NCBI GenBank assembly: GCA_001724265.1
Contig: MEDY01000419.1
Span: forward strand, 1-24,470
Reading direction: 5' to 3'
Length of the DNA: 24,470 nucleotides
From: Rhizaria sp. SCN 62-66
Taxonomy: Eukaryota > Rhizaria, unplaced
Shown: positions 8,728-19,347 of the stretch, piece after piece
How positions within the stretch are numbered: position 1 is the first letter of the stretch
Layout: every line of letters begins with the position of its first letter
Position numbers and translations under genes: made by a program
The notes under the pieces: model-generated
What the model was told of the DNA's origin: nothing
What the model saw: the letters and a program-made list of their open reading frames with translations, nothing else
Database searches by the model: none

Positions 8728-10074
8728 TTAGGGGAGAGAATCAATGAGCGAGATGCGCATGTCATCGAGCAGCTCAGTGCTCTGCGTGTCCTTAAGGTTG
8801 AAGATGTTCTCAATCACCTCGAGCTCGGTCGCCGTGGTGTCGAAGCCGCAGAAGGCAACCCAGTCGTTAACGACCATGCCGGCGCCCACGACATCGGAGC
8901 CGCGGTTGACGGTGCCGGCTGTGACGGGGACCTGCAGCAGCACCGAGAGCTCCTCCTGCTCCTCGACCGAGGTGCGGGGGTGCACGAGCGCGCCCTGGTT
9001 GGTCAGCGCGAGGAAAGAGCCGACGAGCATGTACTTGGCGACAGACTGGCGGAAGACTTCCACGCCCAGCACGTCGGCGACGATGTCCTCGGTCTCCTGG
9101 TCCAGGTCGGGGTGCACCAGCGCGACGTGGTCGTTGCACACGATGCAGTTGCCCAGCGCCGAGAGCTTCTCCTCAACGCGGGCGACCTTGACAGAGTCGG
9201 GCAGCGCGTTGCGCAGCGACTGCAGCTCCTGTTGAGTGTTGAGAGGCGGGAATTAAGGTTAACGTAAATGAAGATGAAACAAGCGAATTTGTGAGCGTGG
9301 TGTTATAAAACAAGAGAGCATGTGTAGTCTGTGTTTAAATGCAACTGTCGATAGAACGGTGCGGTGAAAGAGTGAGATATGCCAGAGGTGTCGCTTGTTT
9401 AGAAGCTGCGGCAAAAGCATGGGAGTGAGACGAACCTGGTCAGTGGTGGTGGAAGGAACGAGGAGGCCGTTCTTGTTGCCGACGCAGAGACGACCGATGA
9501 CGCGGGTGCCACCGATCGAGGTGTGGACGACGGGGATGAGGCCGCCGAGGTGCTCCTCGAAGGAAGAGTAGAAGTGCTCAGAGCCGCCGATAGCAACGAG
9601 GCAGTAGGCGTTGGTGAGCTTGGCGAAGACGCCGATGTTGTTGTTGTTCTCGAACTGGGTCTCTGTGGGGGCCGCAAAACACAGCGTGGGTGTAAATCAA
9701 ATGTAGATGGGACGGGCATAGCGCGTGATTGGTGAAGATTTGATAGCAGGAAGGGGCGCGGCAGGTGCGGGGCGAGAGTGATGATGCGAAAGATGGTTTT
9801 GTGGTGAGACGACGAAAGGTGAGGCAGCGCGGCAATATATATCGCGGCGTGGACTAATGACAAGCGCGCAGGGATGTAAAAGCAGCGAATATATGTGGGC
9901 GCGTTGCAAATAAGGAGCGATAGGTGGCGAATGGTGTCAGACTGGGGGGGATGAAGCAAGCGGACCGCGTTGCGGTGGGGGTCTGCCGGATGCTCACGGC
10001 TTCATACCAGTACTGACACGCTTTCGCCATAACACAACAAATGGATAATTGATAAAGAACGTACGGTGCGCCAT
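8728..10074 (-). CDS. EIF6: eukaryotic translation initiation factor 6
   Basis: eIF6 binds the 60S subunit, prevents premature joining to 40S and is needed for late 60S maturation in nucleolus and cytoplasm. Three exons (10074-10065, 9662-9436, 9228-8728) give 245 residues, the length usual for the family. The N-terminus reads [19 protein letters not shown]. Strong family blocks follow: [76 protein letters not shown] and [12 protein letters not shown]. The protein ends DSLIDSLP followed by TAA, matching the conserved C-terminus of the family, so TAA clearly terminates here. Intron 1 lies 10 nt after the A of ATG. Intron 2 uses GTTCGT, the only supported donor that is not GTACGT. No unusual residue or truncation is visible. 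Confidence 0.98.
9229..9435 (-). other. eIF6 intron 2
   Basis: A 207-nt phase 0 intron with donor GTTCGT after GACCAG and acceptor CAACAG before GAGCTGCAG. Splicing reconstitutes the conserved TTDQEL block. Confidence 0.95.
9663..10064 (-). other. eIF6 intron 1, 10 nt into the coding sequence
   Basis: A 402-nt phase 1 intron with donor GTACGT after ATGGCGCACC and acceptor CACAG before AGACCCAG. Splicing gives the expected eIF6 N-terminus and total length. Confidence 0.9.
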
Positions 10075-10574
10075 TTTTCCGAAAACTTCAGATACGTTGC
10101 AACTGCTCCGTGCACTCGACCCCAAACGACGCCCCAAAACATCATTCCAAGCGCCTCCCCCAAGCTGCTTCCAAGCCGCAACCACAGCTTGCCTCGCCGT
10201 TGCCCACGGTCACTCGCCACCCAGCCAGCCACTTGCGGTAAGCTTACTAACCAACATCTAAGTTAGTATATATCGTTAGACCTCAAGTTCAATCTTTGAT
10301 ATAGTGATGTTATTAATAATTTATATCTTATATAATAGTTATTTTAAGTATATGAGGCTATATATCTAACTAAAAGCTTGGTTTATTGACCAACATCACC
10401 TATTATCAAACACACTTGATGTGATATAAAGTGCATAAAGAATTATAAATTAGGAAACAAGTTTAAAATATGCATATATAGCAATTACATGTGTGCTTAT
10501 AACTAGAAACCTCTATATATCTCGTTAAATTGACAAAGTTGTCATCTGGTGTCACAAGCCCCCCTTTGTTGTCT
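10075..10574. other. spacer: eIF6 promoter side and UBE3A-like 3' side
   Basis: The half next to eIF6 (10075-10250) is moderately GC-rich. The part from 10260 to 10560 is very AT-rich and is probably 3' UTR or terminator sequence of the UBE3A-like gene. A perfect 10-bp palindrome GTAAGCTTAC lies near 10237-10246. No gene is supported. Confidence 0.5.
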
Positions 10575-13500
10575 TTAAATGAGCCCAAAGCCTTCAGCGT
10601 AGGTGATCGCCTTAAGCATCAGGCTGCGGAACTTCTCCTCCGTGGCGTACTCGGGGATACACACATGGTTGAAGCACGTGTGCGCCGTCGGCAGCCTGTC
10701 GCAGTCGGGCCCCCCGCGGGTGAACGTGAGGACCAAGTCGCCCAGGCCGGCAACGGGGGCGCGCGGGCTGCCAGTCGCGAAGGCCAGAAAGCGCTTCTTC
10801 TGCTCCAGGTCCAGCCCGTGCAGCAGGCGCCAGATCCACGCGACCATCGGAGAATGCTTCGAATATCCGTCCGCATACCGCGCCGCACGCTCTAATTCTC
10901 CGAAGTCGAGCTCCTCACAGCCGCAGACGATGCGCTGCAGCTCCGCCGGCTCCAGTTGCGACAGGATCGGACTGTCGCAGCACTGCAGGAAGCCCGCGCG
11001 GAACGCCGAAAACGCCGTCTCGATCGCCGAGTTGAGCGTGTAGCTGACCTTGGCGTCGACGAAATCGCCGCGAGACGCGTTGGTCACGGTGCGGGTTTCG
11101 CCGCCTTTGCAGAGCGGGACCTCGGTGGTGACGCCCCAGGCCGTCTGCGGCGTCGTGAACGTGGCGCAGTACGTGCCGGCCACGTCGCCGGGGAACTGTA
11201 GCAGGGACAGCAGCGCGCTGCAGTCAGCAGGAAAGGCGCCCATGTAGTCCTTCAGTGTGACGGGGCGACCGAGCAGCTTGGCGTACCTGCGGGGGATTTA
11301 AGAGCATAGATCGAGATTAAATCCAAGCAAAGTTAGAAATGTCATTAAAACTTAGTATACCAATAGATTAGTAGGAGTTAATGTTGGATTGTCAATGTTA
11401 TGAAGAAAGTTTTGTGGTAACGTACAGGACAGTGGGGAAGGAGAGCGGCAAGATGATATTGTTGTGAATCGCAAGGCCAATCAGGATACCAATCAGCTCA
11501 AACGTAGACCGTGAGTCAAACGTGTTGGGGTTGATCCAGCACACACGCGCAGCAGTCCTGCCATTTGTCGCTGCTCCAGTCGAAGTCGCAGCTGCTGTCG
11601 CAGGCGCACGGCTATCGCTCGCACTCGCGCTACCACTGGAGCTGGAGCTGCCGTAGTCGTCAGAGGGCGTGACTTCGTTGCCGTCGTGGTCGTAGTAGAC
11701 AAACATGCCGTACTTGGGATCCAGCAGCTCTCCAGTCACGAGCTGAAAGAACTCCTTGCTCACGCCTCCTTGGTCGATTCCCTGCTCGCCTTTGAACTCG
11801 ACCTTGAGCGGCAGCTTTAGGTGGTACGACGAGCACTGCTGCAGCACGTTGAGTGTGTCCTCAACCAGCGCGTCGCGCCGCACGCGCAGCATGAGCGCGC
11901 GCCGGCCCATCCCGCCCATGAAGGAGCCCGCGAACTGGGTGCGCTCGTTCATCGCCCGCATCAGCTTCGCCTTCCCCGCTGTGTCGAGCACGCGGAAGCG
12001 CGACCACCAGCCGTCGCCGCCGCGGCGCTGTGTGTCCAGGTCGTCGTGCGCGTCGAGCGCGTCACTCACGGACTCGGCCTGGAACCACTCCGCGCGCAGA
12101 CGCGAGCGCCGCAAAGCCTACAGTTCGGAATATGACAAAGCAAAGAAGTAAAAGGTTGTGAGATCGAAAATACAAAATAAAAATATATAAATGACATTAT
12201 ACAATGCATTTTTAGCAAAGAAACGTACTTGACTGGGCGCGTGCGCAGGCACTGCGGCCGCAACGAGCCCCGCCGCGCCGGCCCTGTCCTTCGGGACAGG
12301 CTCGTTGCCGACGGCGGCGGCCAGCGACCACAGCATTCCGCGCCACGACAGCCGCTGGTAGCCGGCCGCGGGCGTCGTCAGCGGCATCGCCACCCACTGC
12401 GCGGGCTCGATGACCGTGAGCAGCGCGTCGAGCCAGTCGGCAAAGGGCCAGCGGCGGCGCGCGTGCTCGCCGGTGACCGTGAGCACGGCCAGGTGCTGCT
12501 GCGCGGGTAGCGCCAAGGCGTTGAGCCGCGCAGGAGGCAGCGCGCGCAGCCAGTCGGCGAGCAGCGACGCGGCCGCGGCGGCCGTGGCGGCGGCGGGAGT
12601 CGCAGCGGGGGTGGTCAGAGCGGTGGGCGTGTGGCTGGCAAAGGACGAGTTGGTGAGCGGGAAGCCGTGGAGCGCGCCGGTGGTCGCGGCGGTGGTGAGG
12701 ACGGGGTACGGGGCCGAGTGGCGGGCGTAGGAGACGCACGATTCGGAGCGCTCGGGGTCGGAATTGTTTAAGTACTTAAAGGCGGTGTTGAATTCGAAGG
12801 AGTTGAGACGCTCCTGCAAAGCGCGTTCTTCGTGCTCCTCCTGCTCCTCCTGCTGCTCCTGGTGCTGCTGACGCGTTTGCTCAGATGCCAAGTCGGTCTC
12901 TGTGTCGTCCGTCATCGGTTGACTCATGCTTATAACACTCGCACGAGCACTCGCGCTTGTACTGGCACTGGCGGCGCTCGAGTCGCTATTGTCGTCGCCC
13001 GCTGAAGTCGTCGATGTGGCGAGCAAAAGAATGGGCGGGGGCGCAATCGCCTCGATCCCAACACTGTTGACATTGAGCGTCGCGCTTGCACTGCCGCTAG
13101 AGCTAGAGCTGAGGCTCCGGCTAGAGCCACTACCGCTGCGGCTACTGCTACTGCTAGAGTAGGTACCGGCGCCAGTGCCGTTCGCAGTCATCTCAGCAGC
13201 AACAATGTCCTGCTTAAGCGGCGGCTGCCACCGGTGCGCGGCCCGCAGATGCCCGCCAGAGAGCAGCGGCGAAACCCCCTTGATCTTGCCCAGCGTCAGC
13301 AGCAACGCGTAATGGAGCGTGGCGGCGACGTGCGAGAGCACGGGCGAGTCCAGCGCGGGGTACGCCAGTAGGATCAGCACGGCGCGGACGTGCAGCTGCG
13401 AGAGCGGGTCGAAGCACGCGGCGGGATGGGAGTCAGGCTTGGCGCTCACGGCGGAGTCTAAGGGGTCCTTAGACAAGCGGGGGGGGCGACGCTTAGACTG

Positions 13501-16500
13501 GGCATCGGTCTCAGCACTAAGGGCTGTCTCTGCAGCGGGGGACTCAGTACCCTGAGCAGACTGAGCAGCGTCGCCCTTAGATTGAGCGGAGGCACCCTTA
13601 GACAGTTCAGAGGCACCCTTAGCCTTCGACCTCGATCTCGAGCGAGTCCGGGTGCTTACGCTCGCGTTCTCCTCGTCGTCGTTATCATCGTCGTCCTTCA
13701 TTGCAGCAACAGCAGCAGCGCTGCTACTGGAGCTAGAAGAGCGTGCGTCGGCGTTGCTCTCGATCGTCTCGGTGTCAGGAACGTCCTCAGTGTCAGGAAT
13801 GCTGCTGTTGTTGCCAGCGCTGGTGCTGGCCGGAGTCAGGCCGTTGAAGCGCAGCTTGGGGAGAATGAGCGCCAACTCAACCGCACGGCGCTCCTGGCCC
13901 CTCTCGCTCACGACCTCACTCGCACTCGGACTCGAGCTAGAGCTAGAGCCAGAGCCAGAGCTCGAGGTCGAGCCGTTGCTGCTGCTACTGCTGCTTGCAC
14001 TGGGACTGCGGCCGGAAAGCATGCTCAACAAGTTCGCGAAGATATTCCCGCCGCCACTTGCAGGGCTAGGAGCGCTCGCACTCGAGCTCGCACTGATGGC
14101 CTTGAGCGGGGTGCTGGAGCGGATGCTCTTGCCCTTCTTCTTGGCCGTCGCGACAGAGTCGGACTGAAGCGCCTTCTCTTCCTCCGCCCACCGCGCCAAC
14201 ACCTGCTCACGGTCACGCGCCTCAAGATCGCTCGCCTCACGGTCACTCTTGGCCTGTTTCGCCTGCAGCTGGCGGCGGAGCTTATACAGCTCCCACTCTT
14301 CCTCGCTCTCGGCGAGCTCGCGTCGCACAGTCGCGCTCGCGTTGGCGACAATCGACGACACAGTCGCGGTCGCCTTAGTTTCGTCGCGGATCTTGGTGCA
14401 GAGCGCGTTGAGCGCCTTCTCGAAGCTAAGCCGCGCGGGGGTGTTTCGAAGCAAAGCCGTGTAGAAGTTGTCGAGGAGAACCCAGTCGATGCCGGGCGAG
14501 TCTGAGGTCGAGGCCCAGTGCACGAGCCCGTGGCCGTGGGCCGCGACCGCGGCAGAGTGACCGTGGGCGGCAGGACTGGAAGCAGAGCGGCTGCGGGTAG
14601 AATGCATGTGGCTGTGAGCGAAGTGACTGTGCGCGGCGGCCACCTGACGGTGGGTGAGCATGCGGAGCCGCTCGGCCTCGATGACGGCGTCGAAGGCGCG
14701 CGCAGTGACCGTGAGCGAGCGCGGCGACGAGACCAACTCGACGCCGACACACTTAGTCTCGCCCGCGGGACCCTTAGACGCGCCTGACGCAGCACCCACA
14801 CCCTTAGATGATGGTAACAGGAGCTCGGAAACAACGGCACGCAGACGATTGTAACGCAACTGCAGCTGTGATTCGTCGTCTTGAGCACTCGCGCTCGCAC
14901 TCGCGCCATCGCTCGCGCCAGCGCCGTTGGCAGTGCTGTTTCGACTGCCAGCGATGAGCGAGCGAAAAGTGCGCATCGCCATTGCCGCAGTATGCGCTGA
15001 GTGGCGCGCGAGATGTCCCAGAAACAAGAGCGAGTCCTCCTTAGAGCGGATGGCCCACTGCTCCTCCACCGAGTAGGACTTGAGACTCGTCTTGAACGGA
15101 GGCAGACTTTGCGGCGCTTCGGTTAAAACTGACGACGACGACGACGATGACAATGATGACGACAAGGATGAAGAAGGTGAGGAAACAGGTGCAGTAATGC
15201 GTTTTGCGAGCACATTCTCGACCTTCTGCGCTGCTTCGAGCGTCTTTTCAGTGACTGTGGGGCACGCCACCGATGTAAGTACCCTCAGCTCGGCTGGTGT
15301 AAGCACCGCGGACACGTCTAAGGGGGTTGGTTGCGCGGACTTGTCTGGCGAGCACAAATCTAAGGGGTGGCCTCGGAGCCGTAGCGTCGCGTGTGAGAAG
15401 TCCGAGAGTAAGGGCCGCGGCAATGTAAGGGGCAAGGGAGGAAATAGCGCAGAGAATGTAAGCACCTCGTGGGTCACCCAGTCAGACACAGATGCAGCCA
15501 TACACGGGGAAGAGTTGCTGCTAAGGTCAGAGAAGTCATACTGCTCATCAGGGCCAGTAGCACTTGCACTGGCACTGGCAGTGCAATCTTCGCGGGTGTT
15601 CGCGGAGTGGTCGTTGCTCGCGACAGTCGCAAGGGCAGCAAAAACAGTGTCAATCAAGCTATTGTTGCGACTACTGTCGCCTTTGTCGTTCGCAGCCGCA
15701 ATCGCACTCGCAGAGATCTCGCTATTGTTCGTGTTATTACCGCTGTTGTTGTTGCTACGGGCGAGAGCAACAGCTTCGGTGTGAAGCTCTGAGAAAAAGG
15801 TCGAAAAAGCCGCAATCTCACTCTCTGTCGCCCTGTCGTAAGTCGACACCGGGCTTGTATTGTCGCCGGTGTCATCGCTGTTGTCGCTGATGTTGTTGTT
15901 ATTGGCGATGTTGATGCCGTTGTCCGTGCTGCTCACGTTGTTCTCGCACGACAGAAGAGCCTTGACCAGCGCGTAGCGGCGCCTCTGTCGCTCACGCGCC
16001 CTATAGAGGACAGTTTGCACGATCTTCTCAAACATTCCCAAGTCCGCGCGGCTCTCCAGCGCCCTTCTAGCGCGCGAGCGAACCGGAGAGGACGGCAGCG
16101 CGTATGCGCCGGCGTGCGCGGCCGTCGACACCGCGCGCGCGGCCGCGGCCGCGGCGACGGCGATGGTGGTGCGGGAGCAAAAGAGCAGGGACCATGAGCA
16201 AAGCGGGTCGCCGGGGGCCAAAAAGGGGTTTTCGTCAATCGCGGCAACGCTCAAAGCGGTGAAAAGCGACTGGGTGTCGACCGCGCTCTCTTTCGAGCTC
16301 CTCTTAGTGGTGGAAAGACGAGAGTTGACACTCTCAGTATCGGTCGTGTTCGAGTCGGTCATCGCTTTATCGTTGTCGTCATCGTCGACGTCGTCGTCAT
16401 CGTCGTTAGTGATGCTCGGGAGAGTGTTCGCGTTGGCGACTGCGTTGTGAAGAGAGACGTACGACTGCAGTGTGTGAATGCAGGCAGCGCGCAGCTCCGA

Positions 16501-18588
16501 AGTCAAGCCGCCCTCTGAGGCCTCGCACTGAGGACGAAGCAAGAGCCGCGCGCACGCGAGCGCAACGGTAGCAATTGCAGACTCAGCAGCCGTCGCGGGG
16601 GCCGACGCGCGCGCCAGCGTCGCGACCAAAGCGTGGCCGACAACGCCGTCGCTCGTAAAGCTGCGGGCGGACGTGTCAGCGCTCGCGTGGGCGGGGGCGC
16701 GGGCGTCAGCGTTGGCGTTGCTCGAGAGAGCGAAGTGCTGCTGCAACATCGCAGTCTCGATCTGCTGCTGGCGGAACCACGCGTTCTCCCCCAGCCCCGG
16801 CGCGAGGCCGTACTGGTACTTGAACGGGTCCATCGAATCTGACAGCATCGCGGCGTAGCTCTGAGCGTCTGTCGGGAAACAGCCTGTGTTGACGCGAATG
16901 GGCACGTTATGTCCGCTGACAGAGCCAGTTTCCGCCGCAGGAGACGTTGCACTCGCGTCAGTCATGGGCTGGCTGTTCAAACTAGAACTAGAGCTAGAGC
17001 TTGAGCTGCTGCTCTGAGGCGCGAAGGTCAGCCGGTTGCTCTTCAAGTCAAGCCGTCCCTGCTTCAACTCAAGCCGCTCCCGGGCGTGCATTTCCCTCGC
17101 CTGCGCCGCCCCCTGCGCGGCGGCGATGTCCGGCAACACGGCGCCCGCGGCGCGCATGAGCACCGAGATGGGCCGCGTCTGCGTGAACGACGCGCCCAGA
17201 AGGGCCAGGTCGCCGAAAACGGCCGCGATCGAGCGCGGGCTGACGGCCAAAGGGGCGTACGGGTCGACCGACGCCGCAGCCGCCGCAGCCGCAGCAACAG
17301 CAGCAAACTGAGATTGGTCGGCATTGTCGTTGTTGTTCTCATTGTCAGCGTTGGCTTGCTGGCTCGTGAGCGCGCGACGAGCCTTGGCGACGGAGATGTA
17401 CCGGAAGTTGCTGCCCCTATTGTTGCCGATCGAGCTCGCACTGGAGCCCAGCGTCGCGGCAAGCGCGCGCGCGTCGAGCTCGGCGCTGTTGGTGGCTCTA
17501 CCGCTGCCCGCGGCGCCGCCAGCGCCCGCGCGGGGGCCAGATCCCGCGCGCGCGCCCCGGGCCGCGGCGGGGCGGGTGCTGAGCGCGGACAGCGCATCGG
17601 ACATGGCCGCAAGATCGTTGCTGGGGCCGCTCGAGCTGGAGCTGCCGGAGGCGGAGGCTGGCGGGGCCAGGGCGTCGCTACTGCCAGTATTCGCAGCGGC
17701 GAGCGAGTCTGACCGAGACCGAGTCTGCGGTCGCGATCGAGACTGCGAGCGCGAGAGTGACGGTGACCGAGACTGAGACTGCGAACGAGAGTGCGACTGC
17801 GGCTGGCCTTGCGTGCGTGGCCGAGACCGCCGCATCTGTAAGCGCGCAGCAGCAGCATTCGCAGCCGCATTGACGGCACTGGCGGACAAGGCGGACGAGC
17901 TGGGATCGGGGAACTGTGATGTGAACTGCAGCGTCCGGCAGTAGCGCACCGGGACGCGCCAGTGCAGCGCGGGCAGCATCGCGGCGGCGAGGGCGGCGGC
18001 GTGCTTCCGCGTCACGAAGCACGGGTCGTCAAACTGGTCGAGGGAGAGAGCCGTGGCGGCCGCGACCGGGTCTTCATCGTCGTCGTCGTGCTCTTCCTCT
18101 TCCTGCGCTTCCGTTTTGCCCTCACTCTTGCCCTCGACCTCGCCCTCGCTCTCGTTCTTGCTCTTGCTCTGACTGGCGTCACCAGGCGCACTCGCACTCG
18201 CGCTCAAACTCGCAGCAGGCGCGGCCATGGTCGCAGCAGGGGCAGTGGCAGTGGCAGCTGGGGCAGCAGCTGGGGCAGGCTCAGAAGCAGCAGCAGTCGG
18301 AGCAGCAGGAGCGATAGAGTCAGTGGCAGCAGCCGTGCTCTGTTGCGTCATCGCCGCTGCGGTTGCCGCAGCTGCTGCAAGGTCTGCGGGGCACGAAAGC
18401 GGCGTGTTGTTGCGCATCAGCAGCGCCGCCTCTTTAGCGGCGTCGGCCGTGGTCCGCGCTCCCGGGCCCTCGGGGTTCGAAGCGCAGTGCGCGCTGCGAC
18501 ATTGTGCGTCGCCGCAACCGGTGCGGAGACGCGCGAGGTGCTGCGTGAACAGCGCGCGGGCCGCGGACTGCGCAGCGGGGAGGGACAT
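10575..18588 (-). CDS. UBE3A: giant UBE3A/E6AP-like HECT E3 ubiquitin ligase with AZUL zinc finger
   Basis: HECT ligases accept ubiquitin on a catalytic Cys and pass it to substrates. Three exons (18588-12229, 12117-11426, 11286-10575) give 2,587 residues, about three times the length of animal UBE3A. The N-terminus is an AZUL domain: C25, C30, C35 and C66, with spacing x4, x4, x30, close to the UBE3A pattern. An SR-rich tract covers about 255-296. A very long linker rich in Ser, Ala, Asn and Asp follows, with few ordered-looking blocks. The HECT domain fills the last 350 residues: KVEFKGEQGIDQGGVSKEFF, CWINPNTF, LIGILIGLAIHNN, GSPRAPVAGLG, and LPTAHTCFN, whose Cys lies 32 residues from the end as in UBE3A. 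It ends ITYAEGFGLI, TAA. Ser/Ala-rich sequence is inserted in the HECT N-lobe. The start is the first ATG before the AZUL domain. Confidence 0.95.
11287..11425 (-). other. UBE3A-like intron 2
   Basis: A 139-nt phase 2 intron with donor GTACGT and acceptor CCGCAG. Splicing gives SFPTVLYAKLLGRPVTLKDY, continuous across the HECT N-lobe. Confidence 0.95.
12118..12228 (-). other. UBE3A-like intron 1
   Basis: A 111-nt phase 0 AT-rich intron with donor GTACGT after CAA and acceptor CTGTAG. It joins the 6.4-kb first exon (ending AHAPSQ) to ALRRSRLRAEWF. Its terminal TAG is in frame with exon 1, so retention would truncate the protein before the HECT domain. Confidence 0.9.
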
Positions 18589-19347
18589 GGCTGGCGCGAG
18601 GGAGGTATCCCGGGGGTCTGTGCGCCGGGGGAGTCGTTGCTCGCGAGCTTGTGAAGGATGAACAAGTCTCGAAGGAAGCTAGAAAGACGGAGCTGTGGAG
18701 GGATATAAGAAGCAAGAGAGATAAATAATGCAATTGAGGTCAATATTTCCTGAATCAGTTGGGTATCAACATGCTTTGATGCGCTTTCAAGCAGAAAGTA
18801 GCTGTATAGCAAGGGAGATTTGTTGGTTGATCGAGAGGGCATACTGAGAGCCTCGAGTCTTGCACATCAACTGCTCCAGAGCAATACACCAGCACCATCT
18901 CATCGTGTAATAAGAAATATAAAAAGAACAATGTGTGTAAAGTGTTAATCGCAAGTTGCAAATGTATTGTCAGTCGCAATGACGCACAAGAGAGTGTTGA
19001 AAATACAGCCACAATCTCTCTTTGATGGCGGGTTGGATCGGAGATGCAGCCAGGTTCGCAAAAAGTCGCTTACAAAGTGACAGAAGCGAAACCGCCAGCC
19101 CAAAAAAGCATCTCCCTTGACCGCTATACGTCGTCAATAACCGAAGCCATTTAGCTGCAGGAACTTCTACATTCTTTTTTTACTAATACTTTTAGTCACA
19201 CTTTTCCAATCTCCTCCTTTCTCATCGAACCCGCCCCTACATTGCCGCCTCAGAACCACTACTTCGAGCTCTCCTACACCACTCCCTCAGCGCGCCTTGC
19301 AGTCTGCGATCAAACAGTACACGTACCGCGCGTTGCCCTAAGCTGCA
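18589..19347. promoter_or_regulatory. divergent (bidirectional) promoter region
   Basis: These 759 bp separate the start of the minus-strand UBE3A-like gene (18588) from that of the plus-strand low-complexity gene (19348), so both promoters and 5' UTRs must lie here. The 18660-19200 part is AT-rich. The 19200-19347 part is pyrimidine-rich on the plus strand and probably 5' UTR. TACTAATACTTTTAG near 19182-19196 resembles a branch point plus 3' splice site and could end a 5'-UTR intron, but I found no clear GTACGT donor. No TATA box stands out. Confidence 0.4.

Noticed and set aside
12118-12228. The C-terminus of the 2,156-codon frame past 12229
   Set aside because: This is intron 1 read through; splicing to the HECT exons is strongly supported by frame and domain continuity.
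13582-14505. Plus-strand 307-codon open frame opposite the UBE3A-like gene
   Set aside because: Arg/Leu-rich antisense of a GC-rich low-complexity exon with no domain signal.
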